Positions 11,256 to 24,132 are shown, counted from the stretch's first letter. The stretch is DNA of 64,000 nucleotides from Clarireedia homoeocarpa (GCA_001465935.1 LNKV01000010.1:434001-498000), one strand, 5' to 3'. The notes: a model not told the origin generated them from the letters alone. Numbers and translations: made by a program.

Positions 11256-12030
11256 TTTTGCGGGTACGTTTGGATTGAGTCACTAGGAAAGTAGTAGAAG
11301 ATGTGGGGATTGAATTTATGGAAGATGGTGTGCTTTATAAGTATGGGATTGGAAGACCAAGGGCGAGAAGAAAAAACCCAACAGCGCAGTGTGGGTGAGC
11401 TTTTTTTTGCTACCCCGCCAGGTGCCTTATACCACCCCACCATGATTCACTCACTCACTTACGAAGTACAAGGGATTCACTCACTTACAAGGGTCTAGTT
11501 GCAGGACGGCCTCCCTGCTCTTACCCACTCGTGCGTGCCACTTTGACCTGTGCGAGGATTGCCGGCTAATATTGGGACAGGCGTAATTTATCAAATCAAT
11601 TAACAGCTATGGACACTCGATGGACTAGATCCTCTAAGAACCTGCTGATTTTCTTAGCTATCACACGCATTGACAAGAAAGCAATTGAATATGCTGAGTT
11701 GTGTAAAATACAAGCTGCCTAAATATAAATCTCAATAGGCAAGCTAATGCTGTGTGTGGGTGTACAATACTAGGTTTACAAAGTAATACAAAGCTGCGCC
11801 ACTTGAACCCAGAGGTGGTCAGCAATATCGAGCCAACGGATAGTCCCTTGCACTCAGAGAGGTCGTTCCTGTAAGCAAAAATGCGCTGTCCACCCTATAG
11901 TTTTAGGCCCGAGCAATGCTATCTGCCCGAAAAGATAAGCCACAATACAAGTTATACACTATCATAAAAATCATCTCGATGCACATCCTCGTTTCTTCCT
12001 CTTCTGAATCGCCCTACCATCGGAGCTCTT
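11256..12030. promoter_or_regulatory. MTAP promoter region and NOT4-side 3' flank
   Basis: This 775-bp gap lies upstream of the phosphorylase start and downstream of the long NOT4 3' exon. No gene or RNA gene is apparent. The region near 11444-11488 carries an imperfect direct repeat, listed separately. Confidence 0.5.
11444..11488. repeat. Short direct repeat in the MTAP upstream region
   Basis: GATTCACTCACTCACTTAC at 11444-11462 recurs as GATTCACTCACTTAC at 11474-11488, with similar flanking ACAAGGG. It lies about 190-230 bp upstream of the start codon. It could be a binding-site pair or simply a slippage product. Confidence 0.6.
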
Positions 12031-14330
12031 CTACCAGGATGGCTTCAAGATGCTCGTATTCTTCTTCTGAATCGACGCCATTCTCTTGCCAAACCCTTCT
12101 GAGATCTTCCTAGAAGCAGCAATCAAACGTTCAAACTCCTCTGGAAGAGGAGAGTTACTACCCAATGGCTCCGCCCTATCCAAATCTCTACCGCTCGCAA
12201 ATTGAGCAGTCATACTTTCTAAACCAAGCATACTCTCAGGAGGAGCGCCACCATATAAAGCATCCTGAGGATTGCCAGTTGCATCGATACCCCAAGTTGG
12301 TTGCCAATTGACCGCCTCTCCTGAACGCAAGATATCCGACGGGATGGCATTCGCATTCAAAGCTTGCTCTAATTGAGTATTGTTCGGAAGAACAGTCAAG
12401 ACTTTCTGGTTAATGAATCCAAGAGCTTCATCACGTTGGATTTTGCTAACCGGATCCAAGTTGCTGTCACTAGATGGGAAGCATGAAGGAGGGCCATTGG
12501 GAACAGCTCGGCCAGCAACCAGGCTGAAGCCGGGGTTTGAGTTATATTTCTCCGACACGAAGGCAGTTGGACCGGACTCTTTGGCAAGAGTTTCTTGAAG
12601 TCGAAGATAGCGTTGTTCTTCTTCGGCAGTAAGATTGCGGATGGCCTCACCGTTAGGAGTCAACATTATGCGTGAACCATCGATGATTCTATGAACAGGT
12701 CTACCAGCAAGCAACTCAGATCGATCTTCGGGTGTGATGACCAATTTTGGAACAGCTTCCTCCATGTTAGCCAGAAGTTCCCTGTCCCTTTTCTTCTCCG
12801 AAGTAAGACCTGGCGGAGGTTTCAATAAAGCGAGGTTGTCGATATCAGCAGGTAGTAAGCCCTCAGCATTAAGCAGACGCAAAATAGAAGCTGGAGTCGG
12901 AACGTACGGCTTATCCTGAGCCTCCTCTTCAACAGTAGCAGCTTGCGGTGTTGGCTCTGGTGCAGCGGGTTGTTGTTGCTGCTGTTGGGCCTTTGACTTA
13001 TTTTTTGCCTTTGAATCCGCCTTGTTTGTCTTTTCGTTTGTTGTAGCAGGCTTCTCTGTACGCTCGACTGTTTCTTGGTGGGAACTTGTGTCTTCGTGGG
13101 TAACAGGAGTAACTGTTGGAGTTGGTGGTCTGCTGGCTGCAGGCGTTGATCCACCTGCAGCACTGCTATCTTTCTTCTCTTTCTTTTGCTTGGTCTTTCT
13201 TCCCAGAACTGGAGCCTGCTCTTCAGCTCGCTTTACTGCAGCTGCAGCTTCCATTTGTGCCTCAAGACCTCTCTCCTTCTGTTCTTTCTTTAGCTTGTTC
13301 TTCTGAGCAGTATTGAGCTTTGGTGCGCGTGTCTGTCCTGCTCTGGATGGAGCTGGTGAGCTCGCTCGAGAGTAAGAAGCAGAGATGATGGAAGCATTGT
13401 CTGAAATATGCTCGCTCGGGGTATCAGGAACCTCAGACACGGAAAATTGACGGCCAGGGTGCAGAGGCGTTGAGCTCATACCAGATGCAGATGTTGGGGT
13501 AGCACTTGCAGTTGGTGGTGCCTCAACCTTTGGCGTTGCCTCAACCTTTGGCGTTGAAACTATCCGAAGGCTCTTGTTGGAAGTTTGAATAGCTGGTGTT
13601 ATAGAGGGCTTTGTTGAAGGCAAAGTCGACGATAAGGCTGCAGGAGCTGCCTTGCTTGGGGTATCAGGAGTTTCGACAGCCTTAGGAGCCGGTTTAGTGG
13701 TAATTGGAATGCTCAAATTAATCGTAGCTCGCTTCTCGCTTGCTTTTGAATTCTTTTGAGAGCTCGCTGTTGACTTTGTGCTGGACGAACTTGCTTTAGC
13801 TGAAGGTGTAGCAGCTTTTGGAGTTTTGACTGGAACTGGTTTGGTTTCCTTAACCTTTCCAAGAGCCGGGAATTCTTCCTCTGACTGCACGATCTTCTGG
13901 GCGATTGGTGTAGTAGTCGATTGCGCTGCAATGACCTTAGAGATGCCAGTAGCTTTTGCCGATTCTTGGATACTCTGCTTAGCTTGGGCTGGTGTTTCCT
14001 GGACGACCTTTGCTTTGACTGGAGTATGAGTAGAAGGTACGGACACGTTAGCAAGGGGCGTTGCAACGCGAGGAATACAGTGAAGGCTGGAAGAACGCGA
14101 AGGCGTTAAAGGAGTTGCAGGCGGTACGATCTTTGATATGGGTTTAGCAATAGGATCTTCTCGAATTGCAGGAGAGGGATGTCCATGAGGAGGAGCAAGT
14201 CCTGGCGGACAGGCTGGAGTCGAGGATCGAGATATGTTGTAACCGAAGGGATATTCGTCAGGGATAGACTCGGCTACAAGAGCATCAACGCTGATGGAAA
14301 GTGAAGCTTCATCTAGGGGCTCGAGGTCGT
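12031..14330 (-). CDS. NOT4: Probable alternative 3' exon of NOT4 (long isoform tail)
   Basis: A 2300-nt open exon encodes about 766 residues that are Ala/Pro/Thr/Lys-rich in the first half and more ordered at the end (KPPPGLTSEKKRDRELL onwards, ending ILKPSW). It begins at a clear acceptor (CTAAC branch, TTTTTTAG) at 14331. The first in-frame ATG is more than 200 codons downstream, so it cannot easily be a free-standing gene. It opens in phase 1. Two upstream phase-1 donors in the NOT4 gene fit: GTGAGT at 15336, giving a 1006-bp intron and about 1456 residues, or GTGGGT at 15042, giving 712 bp and about 1554 residues. The PPGLAPPHGHPSP and PPPGL elements recall the PPPGL near the end of the NOT4 exon. 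A separate gene with a lost or unseen first exon remains possible. Confidence 0.6.
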
Positions 14331-14989
14331 CTAAAAAATCAAGTTAGTGAAATGCCCCAGAAAGGAAATGCAAAGCTCGAAAATGAAAATGGAACAAGGT
14401 GATGAAAATGAATGAACCAAGGCGCAACCCAAAGAGCAAGACAAAAATCGACTAAGCATGAACGAGCAGAGACTATGATCTGCCACGGAGCTATCTAATA
14501 CATGATACGCAGGCTACAGAACTTGACACAGTCACATTACGGATCCATCATCGTCTTCGATAGCTGAAAGAGCGGGCTATTAAAGGCACAAAATATGTAA
14601 GAATGCTATATTTCACCCGCCAGGATCTTGGCATGGGGTCGGGGTCTTTTAACGTACATGAGATATAACCGCAATGAAGACGATGACGGAGATCCATGTG
14701 GCGAGTATTGCCGCGGACTGAAGCCTCTTGAAGTAGAGGGAAAGAAATAAATAAAAATGTGCAAGCCCCATGAGACCCCCTCATTTTCCAAATCGCAAAT
14801 AACGCCAATGCATCCGAAGCATCCATCTTGGAGCTATGCTATGCCCGCCAAGTTCAAATATGTGCTGTACCAAGCAACAAATGCAACTCCCCTTAAAGGG
14901 CTCTTGCCAACGCCATCCTTGTAAATAAGAAAACCCCCGTTATCTACAAAAGCCACGCCAAACATTATTTCCGCCAGCCATATATTGAT
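14331..14989 (-). other. NOT4 alternative intron or short-isoform 3' untranslated region
   Basis: No coding signal is visible between the short NOT4 stop at 14990 and the acceptor at 14331. The most economical reading is that it serves as 3' untranslated region of the short transcript and as intron of the long one. Confidence 0.5.
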
Positions 14990-17604
14990 CTACCATCTGG
15001 TAGGGAATCCTGCGCCATACATCATGCTAGGATTGTACCCACCTTGAGCCTGACCACCAAACAGTCCCTGTCCGACTCCGGCATTGCTCTGTTGTTGATG
15101 TTGCATTCTTGCCTGCAAGATACTTGGGTCCGCAAGATCGACTAAGCCACCTCCCCCAGAGGAGGAAGTGTTAGCATGTCTGTGCTTCTTTCCCTTCTTC
15201 TTCTGCTTTTGACCGAATTCATGAAATGCTCCGGACTGAAGACCATAGAGCGATGCCAAAGGGCTAGAAGCAGGAGCTGGAGTGGAGGAGGCAGATGGGA
15301 ACTGTTGATGAAGAAAATTAGGAAACATGTACTCACGCTTAGCTGAATCAAGACCACCCTGATTGGCTCCAGCACCACCACGATTCCTCAACATCTCACG
15401 AAGCATATCATTACTGTTATCCTTTGAGGAACCACCGAAAACGGAGTTCCCGCCCATGGAATTGCCAAAACCATGTCCTTGACCAAACATACTTCCACCA
15501 ATAGGAGGAGTTCCCGAGGACTTCAATCCAGGTGGAGGACCTGGCATCGAAGAGCCATAGAATTGACCTCCCTGCTGTGCATGACTAGAAGGAGGCATCA
15601 TTGAGGCTTGCTGTGCCATCATCTTGGGATTCGCAGAAGGCTTGACTGATGATGCAGCAGACCCGCTCTCATTTGCAAAGCTATAGCGAGACGATTGCCT
15701 GTTGTGGCCCTGTTGATGAAAGGAAAGAGAACTCTGATTTAATGGGTTGCCAATTCCAGGAGGTAGATGATCTATAAAGGTAGACGGAACCTGGCTTGAC
15801 TTGAGAATTTGAAGCTGTTGTTGCTGCAGAGGTGTCAAAGATCGGCCGTTCACAGTCCCTAGATTGCCACTATTTTGCGTGTAGTTCTGTCCGAGGGTAG
15901 GACCGAATGGACCTACATTCGAGCCACGTTGAATAGGAAGTTGTGTGCTTGGACGGCGCGAGAATCCAGGAGGTTGATTGATTTCTCGACCATTATCTTC
16001 AGGCTCACCGCCAAGTTGTAAGCTACCACTCTCAGGCTCTTCTTCTTCCACAGGTTCTTGTTGCACAGATCGAATCTCGGCCTGTGACTCTTGCTCCATC
16101 TGCATACGTTCTTCTTCTTGTTGCTGGCGAGCCAATCTCCTTTTTTCCCCACCACGGATGTCAAAAAGGGGAGGATACGATGCGAACTCTTCCATGAGAC
16201 CTTTTGGCCCGTCATAAGACAACACATCGGAATTAATGGACCTCAGCAGCTCAGCACCAAGGGATTCGATTTCAGGATGGGAAGCCGGAGGGGACTCGGG
16301 TTCTTCTGGAGAATCAACGGGGCTAGCTTCAGCGGGTGACTCGGGATGATCTTCGACCAGCTCTGGGGTCTCTTCTTCCACTGCTTCGGTGGCTACTGGA
16401 TGGACGGTAGAGATCGCAGGGCTTGAAGCGGCATCATTGGTAGCGTGGCTTCCTCTCCTGCTACGTTGCTGTAAACCACGATTTGCCCAGCTGGCTGAAG
16501 AAGGAAGTGCAGAACCATCTCCACTCTCCGAACCGTCTTTACTCGATTCTCGTGCCATCGGTTGTGCAGCCGCAGCTACGGGTTGCACTTGCTGTATCGG
16601 TGGAGCCGCTTGTGCTGCTTGTCGAGAGGATGATGCCATAACGGGTAGTGGACGTTGAGTACTAACGCTATTTATCGAAGATAAATCTTGTCGAGAGTAA
16701 CTATCGTCATTGTCGCCTGGCTCGTGGAGGAACATACATTGCTTATTCGTGCAGGTTTCATTTCGAAGATATGCAGAGCAGTATTTCGTCGTTCCTAGTT
16801 GCGCTCGTAAGACTCGATCACCATTTTGGGAACCGTTGACCGCTGCTATGCATCTTGCAGCATCTTCTTTTCGAGCGAAGGTAACGTAGACACCAAGCGA
16901 TCCGGAATTTTGAGCTGAATCGTTCTTGGCTTTGCTAACCACGATCTTGATAATCTTGCCATACTGGCCGAAATATTTGTCGCCCCGCAACGTATTTAAA
17001 AGTTCGTCTTCTCGTATGCTTGGGCTCAGACCCATAACATATACCAAATTCTTCTGCACGACTCGTAAACCTGACAGATGTTTTCGATTGAGACTTTCAA
17101 CTTCTCGTTTCTGGGCTTCCTTTTGACGTTGCTCGGCTTTCTTTTTGGCGTTCTTTTGGATAGTCGCCTTGAACTGGGCCATTCTACCCCAAATTGCGGT
17201 CAGCAGATCTCCTTATGAAAATTATACGGTGTACCTACTCTTCCTGCGTCACAACTTTCCATTTTATTGTCTTTTCGTCGTATGGCCGCCGACAAGCAGG
17301 ACACAGTCCGTTTATATTATTTTTTATATTGTTGAAGCAGAACTGACATATCTAAATATTGACAAGTCAGCAACAAAATGTTAAACAGTGGCACGAATGT
17401 GAACATACCTGATAACCACACGGACATGGTTGAAAATTCTTGTCCGAGAGATCGAATTCTTCTACACATAGGGGACTATTCAGTTTCGTAAGTCAAGTGC
17501 CCGCAGAGTACCATCAGGTGAAGGCAGAAGTCAGTTCGAGGATAGGGTAGAGTAACGCACCATGTATCTTCGTCTTCATCAATAAAGCTATCTTGAGGCG
17601 CCAT
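14990..17604 (-). CDS. NOT4: CCR4-NOT complex E3 ubiquitin ligase NOT4
   Basis: NOT4 is the RING ubiquitin ligase of the CCR4-NOT complex, acting in mRNA decay, translation quality control and transcription. Exons 17561-17604, 17409-17475, 17239-17351 and 14990-17183 (minus strand) give about 805 residues. A C4C4 RING lies at about residues 15-63 (CPLCVEEFDLSDKNFQPCPC, then QFCFNNI and CPACRRPYDEKT), an RRM at about 118-205 (KNLVYVMGLSPSIREDELL) and a CCCH zinc finger at about 210-228 (CSAYLRNETCTNKQCMFLH). The remainder is low-complexity and Gln/Ser/Gly-rich, ending MMYGAGFPTRW. The intron ending at 17184 joins GA to A, restoring Glu before MAQFKAT, which shows that this internal Met is not the start. 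The gene is divergent from the complex I subunit gene. The long 3' exon may extend it. Confidence 0.9.
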
Positions 17605-18072
17605 GTCGAGTATTAGGATGTGCGCTCCAGAACGAAGGCGATTTTTCTGAAAGGTGTCGAAGTGGTTCAAATGACCAAGGCGTCTGGCGCGAGACAAAGT
17701 ACAGCGCGTCGCTAGGAAATCACAATATTAAATAGAGATACTCGGGACGCGAAAGGTGAATTATCCCCGTATCAATGTGTAGGATTTTATGCAAGGTTTT
17801 AACAGGTGTTGAGGTGTCGAGGTAGAAAATGGATCATTAAGATGAAATGAGGTAGGAACTTCTTCGAGAACAATAAGTGAAGAAGAAAGTCATGCTTGCC
17901 TGAGTGGCCAAAATCGATGGTCGCTAGATGTAGGATTAGGTAAGGATCATCGAAGCCTTAGATCTAGGGTGTAAACAAGCTTGGGGTTATGAAGTAACTT
18001 AATGTGATCTCGATACCATCGTCAATGATTTCTATCTTTCGCAATTGAACGTGCCACGATAGAACATCAAAG
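17605..18072. promoter_or_regulatory. Divergent promoter of NOT4 and the complex I 30-kDa subunit
   Basis: A 468-bp gap between two outward-facing start codons must hold both promoters. No further gene is visible and I could not single out a reliable binding motif. Confidence 0.6.
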
Positions 18073-19057
18073 ATGGCGCTGAGGCTTTCAAACCACAGGG
18101 CTTTGGCCTCGGCTCTGAAATCCACGAGAACCTCATTTTGCCGTCCAAAGGAACTCAGCATCCGGAGCTTCTCATTGACGCAAAATGCCCAAATTGTCGT
18201 CAACGCAAATACTCCAAATATGCGACATGCTCAGCGATCGCCTGAAGGTCCAGGAGCGTTGCGAGCCGAGCCCGTGAACCCCGCAGACAAGTACGCTGCG
18301 AAGGCGGACGATTTACACAAATATGGAGCATGGCTCATGGGTTGCCTTCCAAAATATGTTCAACAGTTTTCTGTATGGAAGGACGAGCTCGTCATTTACA
18401 TTTCCCCCGCCGGCGTGATCCCCGTGTTCTCATTCTTAAAATGTAAGCCGATGCCGTTTAGCGGCGTGCACCAGAAGTCTAATGATCTGCAGACAACACC
18501 GCAGCCGAATTCACCCAAGTAGTCGACATCACGGCAGTCGATTTCCCGACTCGAGACCAACGGTTTGAAGTTGTTTACAATATCCTCAGTGTGCGCCATA
18601 ACTCCCGAATCCGAGTCAAGACCTATGCGGATGAGGCTTCTCCAGTACCAAGTATCACCGGCCTGTATGATGGGGCAAATTGGTATGAGCGGGAAGTCTA
18701 CGATCTTTTCGGTGTTTTTTTTGTTGGCCACCCTGACCTTCGACGTATTATGACAGATTACGGATTTGACGGTCATCCATTACGGAAGGATTTCCCAATG
18801 ACAGGTTACACAGAAATCAGATATGACGAGGAAAAGAAGCGGATTGTGGTTGAGCCGTTGGAAATGACACAGGCTTTCCGAAACTTCGAGGGCGGGACCT
18901 CTGCGTGGGAGGTATGTCCAGTTCATACTCAGATACCTGTTGGGGATATTGTGCTAATGTGTTACAGCAAGTTGGACCTGGAGTTAATAGAACACCAGAC
19001 ACATTTAAACTTCCTACACCTAAACCGGAGGAGAAGAAGGAAGAACCAAAGAAATAG
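18073..19057 (+). CDS. NDUFS3: NADH:ubiquinone oxidoreductase 30-kDa subunit, mitochondrial
   Basis: This is the core matrix-arm subunit of respiratory complex I (NuoC/NDUFS3; the Neurospora protein is nuo-31). Three exons, 18073-18442, 18493-18911 and 18968-19057, give 292 residues, the usual length for fungi. The first about 40 residues are Arg/Ser-rich with almost no acidic residues, a mitochondrial presequence. The family signature EREVYDLFG...GHPDLRRI starts near residue 189, preceded by ITAVDFPTRDQRFEVVYN and followed by DFPMTGYTEIRYDEEKKR. The second intron restores QVGPGVNRTPDTFKLP and a Lys/Glu-rich end. Splice phases are 1 and 0. The first junction makes Tyr from T plus AC. Confidence 0.95.
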
Positions 19058-19440
19058 AGAAGAGAAGCGCATTGTACATAAACTGCTAAAGCCTTATTAC
19101 CGTCCTTTACTGATACTTGAACGTGAATATCAAAAACGGCAGGATCAATCGTATGCCTGCAGTTGTAAAATTCACCCCACTATCCAAGATCCGTGCACTG
19201 TGGAGCTGTTTCAATGAATATCAATTTGATTACCGCTGATAGACCTATCTATCTACAATGCTGTGTCCGTATACTCCCATTATCCCGCATGCATTTCCTA
19301 TGTGATTACAAATTTATCGCAATATCTGCTCCTCCCTTCATCCCCTTTCGTTGACACCGTCGCTCATGAGACGCTGCCATATAATGCGTAAGCAAATTTA
19401 GTTTAGTGGTGAGCCTCTGCTGCTTCTGCTGCTCCAAAGC
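19058..19440. other. Convergent intergenic region NDUFS3/NPC1
   Basis: A 383-bp gap between two facing stop codons. It should contain both 3' untranslated regions; no gene or structured RNA is evident. Confidence 0.6.
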
Positions 19441-22400
19441 CTAATAGTCATCATCACTCTCATCATCGGGCAACAAAGATCTATATCTTCTATCGGCCAA
19501 ATCCTCTTCTAGCCCACCATCACTTTCCGGATCAACATACCCCTCACCTCCCAACAAACTCAATGCCACTGGCAAGAAAATCAACGCATGAGTAGCAGCA
19601 AATACCACCAAAGCCAACCAAATACGGAAATAGTAGATTTCGAAAATCTTGCTCCGAGTAAATGCAAGCACAACCACACCCAACAACTTCGTGATAGTGA
19701 TACCAGAAAACACCGAGCCACCAACATTAACAAGAGCAGTCCACGCGCGAGCATCTTTGTTACGGAACTTGTTCTTGGCGCGTTCCATGACAGAACGAGA
19801 GGGAAACATGAAAGCGCGAGCGATATGGGCGCAGAATTCAACGCCGATACCAACACATATGACAAGGTTGACGAGTGATACGGCGTTGAGAGAGACGTTG
19901 AAGACAGCCATGGTGCCAATTATGTCCGTTACGATCATGAAGACAGTGACTGTAACAACAGCTCCTGTCATGACAGAACCGAGAAGGATTGAAGAAATAA
20001 TCAAGATAAGACCGAGTGCCGAGCCGAGAAGAGCTGCAGTAAGACTAACAATTGTGCTGTATTGGTCGAAGAAAATATAAAAGATGCTATAGGGGAACAC
20101 TTCCAGACCAGACTGCTTGCTCATACCATCAGCAATTCGTCGTGCTGAGGCATATGCGGCAATGAAGTCCTCTTGACTGCGGAGTGGTGTATGGCTGGTT
20201 CTGAAATGGCTAGCTGGGATAGTGTTTCGTTCAGAATCGATTACCAACGCATTGCCATACGCAGCTTTGCCACCAAGAGGGCAGTCATCGTCGGTAGGAG
20301 CAGCGATCCACTTCTCTAGATAATGTATAAATTCTTGACCTTCTGGCATTCCATGCAATGTGATATTCCATCCTGGATCACGGTCCGCAAAACATGAAGA
20401 GCCACCTTCCACGCAGCATGACTCCAATTGTGGATCAAGCCATCTGAGGTAATCATCAATCCAGCTTGCAGGTGTTGATGCAATATAAGAGATTTCAGGT
20501 CTTTTTCGCTCCGATTCTAGGATATTTGTGAGTGATTCGGATTCACAGGTAGTAAAGCGAGAGCAAAGTTGTCGTTGATGCTTGCGCTCGGTGACGTTCA
20601 ATTCCTTGGTGACAAAGTAAACCGGTGGTCCTGAGTCAAAGTAGTCATACAAATCGTTGAAATATGGAATGAGGTAAGAACCGTCGGGGATCGCAACACG
20701 TTGGTCCAAGCCTAAAGAAACCTCGGGGATTAAGGCAACAGCAGCAGCAAAAATGCCAAGGAATATGATTACGATAGCGGTCTTGGTCTTTCTACCAAGC
20801 AAAGCTGGGGCATAGGTTTTGCGAATGAATTTCTGAAGGATACCTTCGTCACTGCCTTCATACGCTCTGGCATAGGAAGTTCCATTAGCATCGCTGAGGT
20901 GGATACCTGCATTTTTGACTCTGATAAAAGGAACACAGTCTACACGCTGGTCCTCAACACGTCTCTGATTGAGGCTGAGGACAGAGACGAACATGGTGAT
21001 TTGAAGTATAGCATTGATGAAAACAGAACCAGCTGCATAAATTGCAAAGTTCCGAACAGCTGGCATGCCAACGAAAGCACCGAGAGCGAACGCAATGGTT
21101 TCAGTAGATGCTGATAATAAAATCGATGGACCCATTCGTCCCAGTGCCTTAGCAATACGGACTTCAACCAACTCATCAGGGTGACTAATGTTGACTCTTT
21201 CAAATTCGTGTACAATGAGGAAGACGTTGTCTACACCCACTGCGAGAACGATGAAAGGGATGACTTCAGCAATAATAAGGGTTACTTTGACACCTGCAAA
21301 GGAAAAGAGCCCGATGGACGCCGAGATAGACATGAGTACTATGACAATTCCGACTACACCCAATGTGAACTTTGATTGGACAAGTGAGTTCGCCGGGTTT
21401 CGCAGGATTGACTGGAAGGAGATAGTAGTCGAGCCAAGAGCTAGCGATGCGTAGAAGAACATAAAGATGTAGCTGATAACTATAATCTTCGCATCGGTGT
21501 TCGTCGATTTGTTAAGCTCTTGCTCAAGACTTATCTCGGTTGAGAAAGAAATCCTAAGGCCTCGTCTGCTTGCTTCATCCTGTAGGTCCAACAGAGTATC
21601 GCGGAGAGACGCTTCCCAGTCCATGGCACGCTCAACCTGTGGCGAGTCTTCTTCATCATTTTCCACAACCCATGTGATGATTAAGGCTGTAGAATCGATA
21701 ACATCTCCGGACTTTTCCCAGCCGCCAAAGATCATCGTAGGTGTTATTGGTTGGCCAAATGCAGGACGGCAGTTTACAGGTGATTCGGCGCAGGAGCGAA
21801 TGGTCTCTTTCCAATCGGTAGGACTGATGTTCGTGATATCATCATTCAAGTACCCTCCAACAGATTGGACGACACAAGCATCACCCAAAGGCTTCAGACA
21901 AATATCATCAAGTGTAGTACCAGTTTTGCGACCTTTAATATTCTTGATCCGAGCTTCTGCGTCGAGCCACCATTTCAGTGTATCGTAACTCATAACTGGG
22001 CCAGGCCCGCTTTGGTTGGTGTCATTAACCAAAAAGACTTGCTCGGCACGATAGAATGGTCCGAAATTTTGGTCAAAGTAGCTTTTCTCTTGTGCGGCAG
22101 CTGAAGTTGGGCTGACCCATAAGCGGGCTGGGTCCCGCTCAATCTCGAATCTCATCCATCCTAAACTGAGTATTCCAACGATCAAGATGCTTGCTCCAAT
22201 AGTAAGCGCCGGAAGTCGTGCAGCGGTATACCCAAGACGACTGAAAGCACTGTCACATACGGTGTTGATCCAATATCTTTTTTGGGGTCTGTCATACATG
22301 GCTACATTGTGAACAATGTCTCCTTCGTCATCATCATCACTCGGCGCTGGGTCTTGAAGGAGTCTCAATCGTTCATTGCGGCGGCGGGTATGCTTTGCCC

Positions 22401-23384
22401 AAGCAATATGACCGAAGACAGCAGTGGCGATGAGAAGTAATATGATGCTGTAAGTGAGAATGGCCGCGAAAGATAGACAAGGTAGTACTCCAACATGACA
22501 AGACCCTGCCTCTTTCACCTCAGGTAGCTTTGGGCAGACAGCTGGGCAGTCAACGCAGGAACATCTGAAGTTTTCGTCTTCATCGTTGCATCTTTTGGGA
22601 GACATGGGTAGTGGGGCCATCCCCTCCTCCGGATATTTGCTGGGGCTGGGAAAGTTAATCTGGAAGGGCGAGCCTAGCAATGACTTATGACCCAAGAATG
22701 CTAAGAACGAAGAGTAATTCTTCGCACCGCCTCCAATGAACTCCATTGCATTTGAATTGGTTGGTCCAAACTTGACATCTTTACAGCTGTCGAAGAAACC
22801 CGATCCATACTCATCAGAAATGAGTTGATCTAGCTCTGTAACAATGTATTTATCACCCCCCTTTGGCTTGACTTCCGTTACGTTGAGGAAGAGAGATTGG
22901 TCGGGGGAGCAAGTAAAGGTACAAAAGAGATTGTAGAAGTTCTCCTTGCATGCAGGACAGGACGAGATGATCGGATTCGCTTTCTTGATTTGGTCTGCAA
23001 GGGCATCTATCTATAGAAGTGTTAGCACGATACATAATGATCGTAAGTTCTAGAATCACATACCTGATTGGACTCGCAACACACTGGTCCGGTACTCCAT
23101 TTCGGACCACATAGCTCTACTAGCTGTTTCCTTGCATCAACGTCTGGTTCATGCGCAAGACCATTATCAGGACATGGCAATTCAGGTCCAAAGAATGAGT
23201 CTTTGCCACAACTACCACGTATAGCACATCTGCCAGCTTCGTGTTTCGCTTTGTAGGACTCGCCAGCAACGAGAGATGCGAGCAGCCCGACAACAGCAAA
23301 GGAACGCCAATTTCGCGGCATCATCGCCCACCAACGTGCGTCGCTCAGCGTCGCAGAAGTTTCCAAAACAAAATTTATCGTCAC
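19441..23384 (-). CDS. NCR1: Niemann-Pick C1 type sterol transporter (NCR1)
   Basis: NPC1/Ncr1 moves sterols out of the lysosome or vacuole lumen. Exon 1 is 23064-23384 and exon 2 is 19441-23010, phase 0, giving 1296 residues from the first in-frame ATG. The Met codons at 23324/23321 (MPRNWRSFAVVGLLASLVAG) fit a signal peptide better and would give about 1275. The Cys-rich N-terminal sterol-binding domain (CAIRGSCGKDSFFGPELPCP, SCPACKENFYNLFCTFTC) is followed by a membrane segment and first luminal domain. The sterol-sensing domain holds DNVFLIVHEFERV, and a second luminal domain precedes the final RND-type membrane block (GIGVEFCAHIARAF). The tail is acidic (DDESDDDY). The intron separates ESNQ from IDALADQIKKANP. 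Confidence 0.95.
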
Positions 23385-24132
23385 GATATTGATCTAACAG
23401 TGTTCATGTGTGGTTAAAGATGGATGAAGAAGTAATACAAGTCACCGCCAATGGTGTTGCAGGTGATCGTTCGTTAGATCAACCCCAGCCACACTCCGGT
23501 TTATGCTGTCATAGTTCTATGTGGCGTCGGGAGTTTTAAGCTCACCTCCACGCCTCGCGTGCCTGCAGCCTGCTGACTCAGAGAAATCTAGAGTGAGTTT
23601 TGTTTGAAAGACTGCCAAGTTGTTCCGAAACACATCTATGGGTTTGAATCACGAGGTTAATAAACCAAGATGTACTCGTGAAACCACTCCCTTCTAAAGT
23701 GGATTTGTCCTTGATGCTAAAATACAGACGGATCACAATATTGCATGTTTCATACTCTACAGCAATACAGCACAAGGAAAGCCCAGGTCTTAGGATGAAC
23801 GAGCAAGAACTTAGACCTTCATACAGGCCCCTGAAAATTACGATCGGGCTGCGGTAGCAACTATTCTGAAAATCTGTGTAAATGTGGTCTAACGTTGCCA
23901 ACTTTGTTGATATCGCGCTGCAGCTTAAAAGCCTTTTATCTAGAAAGTAGAAATACCTGTCCCAAAACACGCCTTAAACGCCAGCAAAATGCTAAAAAAA
24001 GAACCGCCCTATTCCGGGATTCTATCCAGAATACAGTATGACCCCCACAGTTTGCTATCTGCGTTACTCCTAAGTGTTCTATATCATCATAAATGAGATT
24101 GCAGTCGATTCTGGACGCACTAACTGGTTAAC
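23385..24132. other. Upstream region of NPC1 gene and 3' flank of NMNAT gene
   Basis: A 748-bp gap between genes on the same strand. It should hold the sterol-transporter promoter and the 3' end of the adenylyltransferase transcript. A 130-codon open frame on the minus strand (23578-23970) has no ATG-led start or recognisable motif and is treated as chance. Confidence 0.5.

Noticed and set aside
15302..15336. A 35-nt stretch inside NOT4 with GTGAGT, CCTAAT and CAACAG looks like a miniature intron
   Set aside because: It is shorter than normal fungal introns, and removing it shifts frame and reaches a stop after about a dozen codons, whereas reading through continues a long open frame of NOT4 character.
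23578..23970. Open frame of 130 codons on the minus strand
   Set aside because: It lacks an ATG start, has no motif or compositional sign of coding, and lies in the presumed NPC1 promoter.
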